Positions 9,037 through 17,879 of a stretch of DNA of 64,000 nt are shown one piece after another; position 1 is the stretch's first letter, and every line of letters begins with the position of its first letter. The stretch covers positions 1 through 64,000 of the forward strand of contig NZ_AUMQ01000030.1 in assembly GCF_000430765.1 (NCBI RefSeq), in the 5' to 3' direction. The notes below the pieces were generated by a model. It worked only from the letters and a program-made list of their open reading frames with translations, made no database searches and was not told the origin of the DNA. The position numbers and the translations under genes were made by a program. Source of the stretch: Peribacillus kribbensis DSM 17871. GTDB taxonomy: Bacteria; Bacillota; Bacilli; Bacillales; DSM-1321.

Positions 9037-9666
9037 TCACAGGGATAGCGTTTCCTTTTTTTTACTCTCAACCCTTTGGAAGGCTAGATAACAGGAAGAC
9101 ATGATGATGCTAGCGGCAATGCTTCCGCCAAAGAAGAAAAGCAGGCCGGGGAGAGTTTTTACAATAAAGTAAATGGCTGTAAGCCCAAGCAGCATGATGA
9201 TATTGTGGATTGGGTTGATGAGCATGATAAAAAATGCATTTTTAATGATTTGGAATGACTTGACGTTATAGTGAACGAAGACTGGAAAGGCGTATAAGGA
9301 TGTCAGGATTACCGCGATCATAAAAAGATAGAGAGGGATATGAAAAATACTTGCGATCTGTGTGTTATTTTTCATAAAGTACAAGTCCGCCATGATTAAT
9401 CCGGAAGCCAATACTAAAATAAAGCCCAGGCCATTGCTTCTTAGGAACTCCCCTTTATAAGCACCCAAAAAGGTTTTATAAACAGGTATATCGCGCTCTC
9501 CCATCATCCATTTCCTTATGACTGTAAACATGGCGGCTGTTGCTGGGAAAAATCCAAGAAGGACCAGTCCGATTATAGAAAAACCGATCCAAAGCAGATT
9601 TACATAAGCAAACCTGGTAATCCATTCGGTAAGGGCAAAGAGGCCGTTCATTGATCGTTTATACAT
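9037..9666 (-). CDS. YesL-like DUF624 membrane protein
   Basis: 209 residues with about five hydrophobic segments. The start (MNGLFALTEWITRFAYVNLLWIGFSI) and the segment around FPATAAMFTVIRKWMMGE are the DUF624/YesL pattern. In B. subtilis yesL is next to the yesMN two-component pair and a sugar ABC importer; here it is divergent from exactly such a set. Its role is unknown; an accessory role in sugar uptake or sensing is inferred from context. Confidence 0.85.
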   Translation of the reverse strand: MYKRSMNGLFALTEWITRFAYVNLLWIGFSIIGLVLLGFFPATAAMFTVIRKWMMGERDIPVYKTFLGAYKGEFLRSNGLGFILVLASGLIMADLYFMKNNTQIASIFHIPLYLFMIAVILTSLYAFPVFVHYNVKSFQIIKNAFFIMLINPIHNIIMLLGLTAIYFIVKTLPGLLFFFGGSIAASIIMSSCYLAFQRVESKKKETLSL

Positions 9667-9864
9667 GATTCATACTTCCCTTCCATATTTATGCGCTTTC
9701 ATTATTTGTTGCACTAATTATAGAACATTCATTCATTTTTGAATATGGCATGCACTAAAAAAACTGGGACACAGTTACAGTACTTTTAAAAAGAGCCTAA
9801 ACCATGTACCTCTCTATCCACCATGAGCTATAGTTTAGCTATCTTACTATAAAGGGCGATTACC

Positions 9865-11595
9865 ATGTTCTCAACCATGAAAAAGTGGAACACATTACGA
9901 AATCAGATGCTAGTAGTCTTTTTATTTGTTATGGCGATTGTTTTACTGATTATCAGCATTTTAACATTCAATCAGGTCTCGAGCCTGCTTAAAAAGAATG
10001 CCAAAGAGCAGATTCAGCAGACGGCAGTCGAGGCAAACGGCAGGCTGGAATCTCTCTATGAGCAGATTAATAATGCCTCCAAGCTGGTTGCGACCAATAA
10101 TTCCATCCAAAGTGCATTGAATAATAAGTATGAAAACAAGTCTATTTCCTTTTCAGAGCAGCAGGCTTTGATGGGCATTATGAATCGGATCCAGGCTAAT
10201 TCGGAAGGGATATTTTCCTTTGAGCTATACACCAATGATCAGGAGCGGTTATTGCCGCTGGATGACACCAACTTAACAGCCAAAATAAACAGGGAGTGGA
10301 TCTACCGGGCTGATCAAGCGAAGGGGCAGCTTGTATGGATAGGAGAAAGTCCGGACAGCCCCCATTATCTGATGGCTTTAAGAAGGGTCAATCTAATGAG
10401 CCATGAGTATGCGAGGGGCGGTTATCTGCTTATTAGCATTTATCCCAGCTATTTTCAATTTCCCAATCAAAACAAGCCCAAAGATCAAAAGCAATACTCC
10501 ATTCTGCTGGATAAACAAATGCAGCCGATTCTTTCAAACTATCATCATTCTCTTGGATCTATCATTAGGAGTAAACAGCAGGTCATTACCCAAAATGGAC
10601 AGGAGTATATGGTCACGAAGCAGACGTCGGCTGAAACAGGCTGGACTGTCATTATCCTAACGTCTTATAAAGCCCTGACAAAGGGGGTAATGATGCTCAG
10701 GATGGGCATCATCATTTCCGGAATCATCGGATTTATCATTTACTTTGTCTGCTCACTCTTCCTTACGACTATCATCACTAAACCTATATTAAAGCTGACG
10801 AAAACGATGCAGCAGGCGAGTGCAGGCAATCTGGCCATAAACCCAGAGGTGCCATCTGCCAATGAAATAAGTGAATTGAACAGCACCTATAATCAGCTGG
10901 TAAAGGAAACCAACCATCTTATAAACATGGTGTATCAAAAGGAAATCACACGCAATTTAAGTGAACTAAAGGCACTTCAATCGCAGATCAATCCCCATTT
11001 CCTCTTCAATACTCTGGATTCGTTCAGATGGTGGCTGGAGGATAAAGAGGAAGAGGAGCTTGCGGAGGTTGTTGTTGCTATGGCAAATTTATTCCGCTAT
11101 ACCATCACCAAACCAATAGCTGGGGACTGGGTGACGATAAAGGAAGAGGTCCAGCATATCGGGGACTATATGGAAATCATTAAAATGAGATTCGGGGACC
11201 ATTTAAAATGGAATCTGATCCTGTCGAAGGAACTGGAGCGGGTGAAAATTCCAAAGCTGATTATCCAGCCTTTAGTGGAAAATGCCGTGCTGCATGGAGC
11301 AGGGAACACAATGCATCCATGCACGATCACCGTCTTGATCAAGCAGGATAGGGAAGAGGGCTTCCTGCAGGTCATGGTCCAGGACGATGGCTCTGGAATC
11401 AGCAAAGAGAAGCTGGAGCTGATTAAAAAGTCGCTGGACGGAGGGGGCAGTCCTTCCTCGTCTGGGAATGGAGTAGCCCTTGCCAATGTAGAAAAACGGC
11501 TTCAATTATACTATCAGACTCAATTAAAGCAGGGACTTGAGATTGTTAGTGAGGTAAACGCAGGGACAACCGTTTCTTTTGTGATACCAAATTAA
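9865..11595 (+). CDS. YesM-like sensor histidine kinase
   Basis: 576 residues. A transmembrane helix near residues 16-36, an extracellular sensor domain to about 270, a second helix near 275-300, a HAMP segment, then the His_kinase domain with phosphoacceptor His378 (LQSQINPHFLFNTLDSFRWW) and a HATPase_c with NAVLHG and DDGSGI. The NPHFLFN form is typical of the LytS/YesM class, which senses extracellular sugars and controls carbohydrate uptake. The response regulator starts 13 bases after its stop. Confidence 0.93.
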   Translation: MFSTMKKWNTLRNQMLVVFLFVMAIVLLIISILTFNQVSSLLKKNAKEQIQQTAVEANGRLESLYEQINNASKLVATNNSIQSALNNKYENKSISFSEQQALMGIMNRIQANSEGIFSFELYTNDQERLLPLDDTNLTAKINREWIYRADQAKGQLVWIGESPDSPHYLMALRRVNLMSHEYARGGYLLISIYPSYFQFPNQNKPKDQKQYSILLDKQMQPILSNYHHSLGSIIRSKQQVITQNGQEYMVTKQTSAETGWTVIILTSYKALTKGVMMLRMGIIISGIIGFIIYFVCSLFLTTIITKPILKLTKTMQQASAGNLAINPEVPSANEISELNSTYNQLVKETNHLINMVYQKEITRNLSELKALQSQINPHFLFNTLDSFRWWLEDKEEEELAEVVVAMANLFRYTITKPIAGDWVTIKEEVQHIGDYMEIIKMRFGDHLKWNLILSKELERVKIPKLIIQPLVENAVLHGAGNTMHPCTITVLIKQDREEGFLQVMVQDDGSGISKEKLELIKKSLDGGGSPSSSGNGVALANVEKRLQLYYQTQLKQGLEIVSEVNAGTTVSFVIPN

Positions 11596-11608
11596 GGAGG
11601 GAGAGCCA

Positions 11609-12391
11609 GTGGGAAAAAGGATATTAATTGTTGATGATGAACCGAGAACGCGTCAGGGGCTTAAAAAGACACTGGACAGCTGGGCGGAAAATCAACATGA
11701 AATTTTGACCGCTTCAAATGGCAATGAAGCACTGGAAATCATGCAGGCGCAAAAAGTCCACATCTTACTAACAGACATTCTGATGCCGGAAATTACAGGA
11801 CTTGAATTATTAAAGAAGATCAAGGAGATGAAGCTTTCCCCTGTCATTATTACGATTTCGGCTTATTCTGAATTTACCTACGCACAGGAAGCCCTCCGAC
11901 TAGGGGTCATCAATTATCTGCTGAAGCCAATCAGTAAAAAAGGGCTAATCGAGGCAGTAGAAGAAGCGGTCCAGGTGGGTGAGAAGCGGGAAAGGGCAGG
12001 AATCATGGAAAAAGTGGCGGATGATAAGCTGATTTATGCCAATTCTCAAAACTACTCTGCCCGGGAGCCAATCCGCGAAGCTATGGAGTACATGAACCGC
12101 AATTTAAAGAATGAACTCAGCCAAAAGGAGGTAGCGGATCATGTGCACTTGAATCCCAGCTATTTTAGTGTTTTATTCAAAGAGCATGCCAAGGTGACCT
12201 TCAGCGAGTACCTTACAAGGCGCAGGATCCAAAGGGCAAAGGAGCTTCTGGTCGCCACCAATTTTCCTGTAGCGGATATTGCAGAGGAAGCCGGCTATAA
12301 AACAGCAAAGTATTTTATTAAGATATTTAGAGAATTAGAGGGTGTGACACCGAGCGCATACCGGAAAAACAACAATGAAAGGGCTTTCTAA
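11609..12391 (+). CDS. YesN-like AraC-type response regulator
   Basis: 260 residues starting at GTG behind GGAGGGAGAG. Receiver domain with acidic pair Asp9/Asp10, phosphoacceptor Asp56 (LLTDILMPE) and Lys106 (INYLLKPIS). A short linker leads to an AraC-type double HTH from about residue 155 (NELSQKEVADHVHLNPSYFSVLFKEH). It lacks the long middle region found in many YesN proteins. It probably activates the ABC importer genes that follow. Confidence 0.93.
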   Translation: MGKRILIVDDEPRTRQGLKKTLDSWAENQHEILTASNGNEALEIMQAQKVHILLTDILMPEITGLELLKKIKEMKLSPVIITISAYSEFTYAQEALRLGVINYLLKPISKKGLIEAVEEAVQVGEKRERAGIMEKVADDKLIYANSQNYSAREPIREAMEYMNRNLKNELSQKEVADHVHLNPSYFSVLFKEHAKVTFSEYLTRRRIQRAKELLVATNFPVADIAEEAGYKTAKYFIKIFRELEGVTPSAYRKNNNERAF

Positions 12392-12502
12392 AAATAATAG
12401 TATTTTTCCTAATGGTTGTGCCCTTTTTAAAATTTCGGCAGATGATAGACTAAAAATGTGCACAAAAACAATATGAAAGAAAGATTATAGGGGGGCGTAC
12501 CA

Positions 12503-13819
12503 TTGCTTAAAAAGAAAACGATTTCATTACTGGTGGCAGTTCTTATGCTTGCAGCAGCAGCGCTGACAGGCTGTTCTTCTTCAGATTCCTCTGCAGATGC
12601 CAGCAAGGATGGCAAGAAAGTAATCAAATTCATGCACCTATGGCCGGAAGGAAGCTCTAACGCTCAGTTTTCCATCGTAAAGAATATCATCGGCGATTAT
12701 GAAAAGCAGCACCCGAATATTAAGATTGAAACAGAAATACTTGGTCCCGATCAATATAGAGATAAATTAAAGGTTTTAGCTTCATCCAATGAGCTGCCTG
12801 ATATAGGGATGACTTGGTCAGACGGATTCATTCAGCCTTATGTAAAAGGAAATATGCTTGAGCCATTAGATGATATTGCTGACTCACAGCTTAAGGATAT
12901 GTTTATCCCTGGAGTTAAGGAATCCTACGCTGTGAACGGAAAGACATATGGTTTACCGCTTGAATTAAATATCTCTTATGTCTTCTATAACAAAGAAATC
13001 TTCAAAAAATACAACATTGAAGTGCCGAAGACTTATTCAGAATTTGTAAGTGCTGTAAAGACTCTTAAAAGCAACGGCGTCATCCCTGCGACTGTAGGAG
13101 CAAAAGATGGATGGCCGGCATCATTCTGGTTCATGTATCTGGCTGACCGTATCGGCGGACCTAAGATCCTGACTGACGTCATTCATGGAAAAGCAAAAAT
13201 GACGGATCCTTCGATTGTAAAAGCGGCACAGGAAATACAAAACCTAGTGGATATGGGGGCTTTTGTAAAAGGAAGCAGCGCATTGTCCAATGAAGATGCA
13301 AAAGGCTACTTTATGAATGAAAAAGCAGCGATGTTCCTGACTGCAACATGGGAGCTGCCGAACTATACAACAAGCCCTGATGTAAAGCAGGAATTCAAGG
13401 ATAAAATCGGTTACTTTAAATTCCCGACGTATGAAGGCGGAAAAGGGACGGACATCAACAGCTATGTAGGCGGTCCTGGTGTAGGCTTATTCGTAGCCAA
13501 GGATTCAAAGGTTAAGAAAGAATCCAAAGACTTTGTTGGTTATCTTGTAAAAGAGTGGGGCAAGAAATCTGTCACTGATGCTGGCGTCATCCCTGCAACA
13601 AAGGTTGATACAGCCAGTCTGAAGCTTTCTCCGATGTATGTGGAAATCCTCAAGGATCTAAGCAGTGCATCAAACGTTACCACTTATTTTGATACTCAAT
13701 CAAGCCCGGCTGTATCCGAGCTGCATCATGACCTGATGACAGCACTTTTCGGAAAGCAAGTGACACCAAAAGAATTCGCTAAACAACAAGCAGACGCCCT
13801 TGCAAAGGAACAAAAGTAA
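12503..13819 (+). CDS. ABC sugar transporter substrate-binding lipoprotein
   Basis: 438 residues beginning at a rare TTG codon behind AGGGGGGCG. A lipoprotein signal ends in the lipobox LTGC at about residue 24. The remainder is an extracellular family 1 solute-binding protein (KVIKFMHLWPEG, GLPLELNISYVFYNKEIF, AAMFLTATWEL). First gene of the importer, 111 bases after the response regulator. Xylo- or other oligosaccharides are plausible given the xylanase nearby, but the ligand cannot be read from sequence. Confidence 0.93.
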   Translation: MLKKKTISLLVAVLMLAAAALTGCSSSDSSADASKDGKKVIKFMHLWPEGSSNAQFSIVKNIIGDYEKQHPNIKIETEILGPDQYRDKLKVLASSNELPDIGMTWSDGFIQPYVKGNMLEPLDDIADSQLKDMFIPGVKESYAVNGKTYGLPLELNISYVFYNKEIFKKYNIEVPKTYSEFVSAVKTLKSNGVIPATVGAKDGWPASFWFMYLADRIGGPKILTDVIHGKAKMTDPSIVKAAQEIQNLVDMGAFVKGSSALSNEDAKGYFMNEKAAMFLTATWELPNYTTSPDVKQEFKDKIGYFKFPTYEGGKGTDINSYVGGPGVGLFVAKDSKVKKESKDFVGYLVKEWGKKSVTDAGVIPATKVDTASLKLSPMYVEILKDLSSASNVTTYFDTQSSPAVSELHHDLMTALFGKQVTPKEFAKQQADALAKEQK

Positions 13820-13896
13820 TAACCGGCATTCCATTTTCTCGGTATAGAGGGCATACAGGATATGCCCTCTATATTATTTTGAAGGGAGTATAGAAA

Positions 13897-14769
13897 ATGA
13901 AAAGCGTTATGTCAAACAAATTAGTAATCAGCCTTTATGTACTTCCTGCATTAGCCCTTATTTTGCTCCTCATTTATATCCCGATCGTCCTTACTGGCTA
14001 TTATGGATTAACAGACTGGAATGGAATTGGGCAGGCGAAGTTCATTGGACTTGAGAACTACATCAATCTGGTAAAGGATAAGATGTTCTGGGAAAGCGCC
14101 TGGCATTCATTGCTTTTAGGTATATTCTCCACGATCAGCCTCATTGGCTATCTGATTTTATCATTGATCTTGGCAAGTAAAATCAAGGGAGCCAATATAT
14201 TAAGGAAGATCTATTTAGTCCCCATGCTATTATCATCTGTTGCAATTGCCCAGCTCTGGGCTAAAATCTTTGACCCTTCAAACGGTATGATCAATCGATT
14301 GCTCATGATGTTTGGAGTGGATAATCCGCCTCTTTGGCTGGCAGATTCCAAGCTCGTATTATACGCCCTGTTTATTCCAATTGTCTGGCAGTATGCAGGA
14401 TTTTATATCATTATCTTCTATGCAGCATTAAAGAATATTCCGGAAGAACTCATCGAAGCAGCAAAAATTGATGGCGCCAATCCATTTCAGATTGCCTATC
14501 GGATTAAGATTCCCTTGATATCAGGAGTTATTAAGGTCATGGTGATTCTCGCCATCGTAGGATCTTTGAAATACTTCGATTTAATCTTTGTCTTGACCGG
14601 AGGCGGACCGAACCATGCCAGTGAGGTAATGGCATCCTATATGTATACCGAAGCCTTCACCAAATATAATTTTGGATACGGAAGCGCCATAGGATTTGGC
14701 CTGCTTGTAATCTGCCTGATCATGACCTGGCTGATCCAAAAGCTTTTATCATCAAAAGAAGATTTTTAA
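13897..14769 (+). CDS. ABC sugar permease (MalF/UgpA type)
   Basis: 290 residues with six predicted transmembrane segments. The cytoplasmic coupling loop EELIEAAKIDGANPFQIAYRIKIPL matches the EAA motif of binding-protein-dependent permeases. The N-terminus KLVISLYVLPALALILLLIY is the usual first helix. It pairs with the next gene to form the channel. No ATPase is encoded in the operon; Bacillus CUT1 importers commonly borrow the shared ATPase MsmX. Confidence 0.94.
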   Translation: MKSVMSNKLVISLYVLPALALILLLIYIPIVLTGYYGLTDWNGIGQAKFIGLENYINLVKDKMFWESAWHSLLLGIFSTISLIGYLILSLILASKIKGANILRKIYLVPMLLSSVAIAQLWAKIFDPSNGMINRLLMMFGVDNPPLWLADSKLVLYALFIPIVWQYAGFYIIIFYAALKNIPEELIEAAKIDGANPFQIAYRIKIPLISGVIKVMVILAIVGSLKYFDLIFVLTGGGPNHASEVMASYMYTEAFTKYNFGYGSAIGFGLLVICLIMTWLIQKLLSSKEDF

Positions 14770-14794
14770 ATGTAAACAAGGGGAGTGAAACAGG

Positions 14795-15691
14795 ATGAGT
14801 AATGTTGCTTATGATTTACAAACGAAAACAACCGTTCCCAATTCCTATAAAACCAGCAGCACACTAGGAAAACGAATTGGCTTTGGCATCCTCTATTTGA
14901 TATTGGGCATTATTGCGGTAGTGCAGATTTATCCCTTGATATGGCTGTTTCTTTTTTCACTAAAAACGAATCAAGAAGTTTTTGGGATGTCCCCATTTTC
15001 CTTTCCGCATGATCCGCAATGGGGAAACTATGCCAAGGCATGGACCCAGGGGCACATCAACCTTTACTTTTTCAATAGTGTCCTGTATACCGTCATAGCA
15101 GTAGTATTAACGGTGATCCTGGCAAGCTTTGTGACATTTGCGGTTACACGGATGAGCTGGAAGCTAAGCGGCCTGGTGCTCGGCTTATTTATGGCAGGGT
15201 ATATGATTCCGCTTCATTCTACGCTGATCCCTTTATTCAGCTTTTTCAAAACGCTTCATTTAATCAACAACCCGCTGTCCATTATCCTGTCGTATGTGGC
15301 GTTCAATCTGCCGATTACGATCATGATTCTTTCCGGATTTTACAGGACACTGCCGCGCGAAATCGAGGAAGCGGCTGTCATGGACGGCTGCTCCATTCAT
15401 AGGATATTCTTTCAGATCACACTTCCTATGACGATGCCTGTCCTTTCCACGACCATCATTATCAACATGATTTATAACTGGAATGAATTTGTATTCGTGA
15501 ACACATTTATCAGCTCTGATAAATGGAAAACCATCACGGTTGGCGTGAATAACTTTGTTGGACAGTATTTAACAGACTGGGGCGCAATCGGTGCAACCCT
15601 CATAATCAGCATCATCCCGGTATTGATTGCCTTCTTCATCCTGAGCGACCGGATTGTAGAAGGAATTGCCGCTGGATCTGTAAAAGGATAA
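14795..15691 (+). CDS. ABC sugar permease (MalG/UgpE type)
   Basis: 298 residues, six membrane segments, EAA loop REIEEAAVMDGCSIHRIFFQITLPM. A 30-residue hydrophilic N-terminal extension precedes the first helix. It follows the other permease by 25 bases and ends the operon; a strong terminator lies 38 bases downstream. Confidence 0.94.
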   Translation: MSNVAYDLQTKTTVPNSYKTSSTLGKRIGFGILYLILGIIAVVQIYPLIWLFLFSLKTNQEVFGMSPFSFPHDPQWGNYAKAWTQGHINLYFFNSVLYTVIAVVLTVILASFVTFAVTRMSWKLSGLVLGLFMAGYMIPLHSTLIPLFSFFKTLHLINNPLSIILSYVAFNLPITIMILSGFYRTLPREIEEAAVMDGCSIHRIFFQITLPMTMPVLSTTIIINMIYNWNEFVFVNTFISSDKWKTITVGVNNFVGQYLTDWGAIGATLIISIIPVLIAFFILSDRIVEGIAAGSVKG

Positions 15692-15728
15692 GAAATTAAA
15701 AATGGGGCTTGATAAGAGTCCGGTATAG

Positions 15729-15773
15729 ACTGCAGGCAAAATTGATGAAAATTGAGTTTGCCTGCAGTTTTTT
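15729..15773 (+). terminator. Terminator of the sugar ABC operon
   Basis: ACTGCAGGCAAA / TTTGCCTGCAGT, a perfect 12-bp stem, followed directly by T6. Confidence 0.9.
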
Positions 15774-15801
15774 AGTCTGATTCGAAAATGAGGCTGCATA
15801 A

Positions 15802-15851
15802 GTTCCATTCCATGCGCTGCGCTTTCCGAGGGGCGGGCGGTGAGCCTCCTG
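15802..15851 (+). repeat. Interspersed repeat family A, truncated copy
   Basis: Holds only the left part of the family A element (CTTTCCGAGGGGCGGGCGG, then TGAGCCTCCT). The right half is missing and unrelated sequence leading into the GATC array follows. Confidence 0.75.
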
Positions 15852-15898
15852 CCGATTGCAGAAGTTAAATGGTGCTGCATCACATTAAAGAGAAAATT

Positions 15899-16090
15899 GG
15901 ATCATTAAGCGGGAAAAAGGATCATTACATCAGCTTCGGGATCATTGAGTAGAAAATAGGATCGTTTAGGTGAATCCTCGATCATATTTTGGCTATCCGG
16001 ATCATTCCATTAATTTAGTGATCAATAACAAAAAAATCGGATCATAAAAGTGAAAAAACGGATCATTATTTTTACATTCCGGATCATAAT
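15899..16090 (+). repeat. Ten-unit GATC motif array with 20-21 bp period
   Basis: An octamer close to GGATCATT begins at 15899, 15919, 15939, 15959, 15979, 15999, 16019, 16039, 16060 and 16081. All ten units contain GATC, six have the exact octamer or differ only at its last base, and the 12 bases between octamers are unrelated to one another. The period is 20 bp for seven steps and 21 bp for two. It is not a multiple of three, so it is not a coding repeat. Two helical turns per unit would place each motif on the same face of the DNA. Confidence 0.85.
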
Positions 16091-16234
16091 CATTCAGCAC
16101 TCCCTTGTTCTGCTGATCTTGGCCTACCAGCTATTCATTCAACAAAGACATACTCTTTGGGATTGCTGAACGGTGTCAAGCATATCTCTACCACACCTGT
16201 TTTGCCATTTTATAGTTCACACTCAATTTTCCAG

Positions 16235-16258
16235 ATTGAATTTTTTTAGATAGGGTAT
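16235..16258 (+). promoter_or_regulatory. Possible sigma-B promoter
   Basis: GGGTAT at 16253-16258 matches the sigma-B -10. The best -35 is only ATTGAA at 12 bases spacing, so support is weak. It fits the general-stress identity of the next gene. Confidence 0.3.
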
Positions 16259-16293
16259 TTAATTAGTACATCAAGTAAAAGGAGATAATAATT

Positions 16294-16725
16294 ATGGAAA
16301 AAAGAGTTGTGGGTGTATATGAGAATGCGAATGAGGCGAAGGCAGCTGTAGAGGATCTGCAGAATAAAGGATATAAATACGAAGATATTTCGATAGTAGC
16401 GAAAGATATAGAAGATTTGGGGAAAGCTGCGGATGAAGTGAAGCCGAAGGAATCAGACGGTATGATTGCGGGTGCGGCAACCGGAGGGGCGGTTGGCTTG
16501 ACCGGCCTGTTTTTAGGTCTCAGCTATCTTGCGGTCCCTGGAATCGGGCCAATTTTAGCTGCCGGTCCGATTATTTCTGTATTGGGCGGGGCTGTGGCCG
16601 GCATGGCTACCAACGCCGGGGGATTGACCAAGGCCCTTCAGGATTTAGGGCTCAGTGAAGAAGAATCACGCCAATACCAGGATGATATAAAAAACGGGAA
16701 GATCATTGTTGCGGTTAAGGAGTAA
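16294..16725 (+). CDS. General stress protein with YflT-like domain
   Basis: 143 residues. The N-terminal half (VVGVYENANEAKAAVEDLQNKGYKYEDISIVAKD) is the YflT/general stress protein 17M fold. The middle is glycine- and alanine-rich and hydrophobic (AGAATGGAVGLTGLFLGL; GPIISVLGGAVAGMA) like a membrane-associating hairpin. The C-terminus (LGLSEEESRQYQDDIKNGKIIVAV) is the usual closing motif. The biochemical function is unknown. Possibly sigma-B controlled. Confidence 0.85.
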   Translation: MEKRVVGVYENANEAKAAVEDLQNKGYKYEDISIVAKDIEDLGKAADEVKPKESDGMIAGAATGGAVGLTGLFLGLSYLAVPGIGPILAAGPIISVLGGAVAGMATNAGGLTKALQDLGLSEEESRQYQDDIKNGKIIVAVKE

Positions 16726-16775
16726 TCCTAATTGCATTGATGGAACCCTGTTCTTGTTAAAGGCATATCGCATAT

Positions 16776-16819
16776 ACCAGCGCCTATTTTTCGAATCGAA
16801 GGGCGCTGGTTATTTTTTT
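16776..16819 (+). terminator. Terminator of the stress protein gene
   Basis: CCAGCGCC / GGCGCTGG with a T-rich tail. Confidence 0.85.
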
Positions 16820-16886
16820 GCACGGAGGTTTTAGGAGGGTATATCAAGAAAAGAATCTGGGTAGACTAATTTTTATAAAAAAAGAC

Positions 16887-16915
16887 TTGCAAAACGGTAA
16901 ATACCTGTGTATAAT
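16887..16915 (+). promoter_or_regulatory. Sigma-A promoter of tRNA-Gly
   Basis: TTGCAA (16887-16892) and a perfect TATAAT (16910-16915) separated by 17 bases, 44 bases before the tRNA. Confidence 0.8.
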
Positions 16916-16958
16916 TGAGCTTGTAAGTTGATATTACAAATTTCGACAAACTTCATAT

Positions 16959-17032
16959 GCGGGTGTAGTTTAATGGTAAAACCTCAGCCTTCCAAGCTGA
17001 TGTCGTGAGTTCGATTCTCATCACCCGCTCCA
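16959..17032 (+). tRNA. tRNA-Gly (TCC)
   Basis: Single tRNA outside the array. Acceptor GCGGGTG/CACCCGC, anticodon TCC in the loop CTTCCAA, discriminator T, encoded CCA. It has its own promoter and terminator. Confidence 0.95.
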
Positions 17033-17044
17033 TACATAGGTCAC

Positions 17045-17086
17045 AACGCAGTGTTTCGTTTAAAAGTACGAGGCATTGCGTTTTTT
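17045..17086 (+). terminator. Terminator of tRNA-Gly
   Basis: AACGCAGTG / CATTGCGTT (one wobble) followed by T-run. Confidence 0.75.
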
Positions 17087-17118
17087 AATGTGAAAAAACA
17101 TTAAAAAGGGCAGCCCCT

Positions 17119-17787
17119 TTATATAGTGACAAGACTATATTCAGAGCTGCCGCCATGAACCTGTGTGAACATCTTCCTCACGGCATCGGCAAGGCTTTCT
17201 GCCTCGTCTATACCCATTGAGGGCCTAAAATAAATTATATGCAGGGCGTTTTTTGCCGCTTCCGTGACTTTCGTTCTTTCAGAATCCACATAAGGCGATC
17301 CAAAAGGGCTGATTTCATCCTTTACGATAATCATATTTTCTAGGTTGTTTTCCCGTCCGTTAAGCCCTGTGTAGGCATCGGCTGAGTCTCCAACCGTGAG
17401 TTCGATATTTCCCTGGATGGTGTCTGCATCATAGATGCCAAAAGGTATTTCATATTGAAGCGAGAAAAAATTATTTAAATCGATTGCAGAATTGACTGAT
17501 TGCAGATAATTGCTCTTTTTTACACGCCGATACAGGGCTTCAGCTGAATGACGGTACCTGGAAGGATCTGTGCCTGCCTGTTTGAGCACCTTTCTCCATT
17601 CGGTTATTCCCGGAAATTCTGAGAGCTCTTTTTCCAGCAGGTCGAAATAAAGAGATTCCTGAAAAAGCTGCAGACGTCCCTTTATCATTTGCGGAGAGGC
17701 GCCAATCGTAATATCCCGGTAGTGAATCACACCAGCCTTGAAATTTGGAACTTTTTCTCCGAGCTGAGGACTGATTTTGCTTTGCAT
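17119..17787 (-). CDS. B3/B4 domain protein
   Basis: 222 residues, resembling stand-alone B3/B4 domain proteins related to the tRNA-binding or editing part of the PheRS beta subunit (GITEWRKVLKQAGTDPSRYRHSAEALYRRV; DLNNFFSLQYEIPFGIYDAD). The start is placed at the ATG at 17787 because GGAGG lies 8 bases upstream; an earlier in-frame GTG at 17802 sits inside that SD. Such free-standing proteins may act on misacylated tRNA, but this is not established for this one. It is divergent from queG. Confidence 0.8.
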   Translation of the reverse strand: MQSKISPQLGEKVPNFKAGVIHYRDITIGASPQMIKGRLQLFQESLYFDLLEKELSEFPGITEWRKVLKQAGTDPSRYRHSAEALYRRVKKSNYLQSVNSAIDLNNFFSLQYEIPFGIYDADTIQGNIELTVGDSADAYTGLNGRENNLENMIIVKDEISPFGSPYVDSERTKVTEAAKNALHIIYFRPSMGIDEAESLADAVRKMFTQVHGGSSEYSLVTI

Positions 17788-17879
17788 AGTTAAACCCTCC
17801 ACCTAAATAAATTTATAAACAGTTTATCATATAGAAACTCTAAAAACCGGCACATCGCCTTGAGAAGGGAGGCAAACAC

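Noticed and set aside
15899-16090. CRISPR array
   Set aside because: The conserved part is only about 8 bases, spacers are 12 bases, and there are no cas genes.
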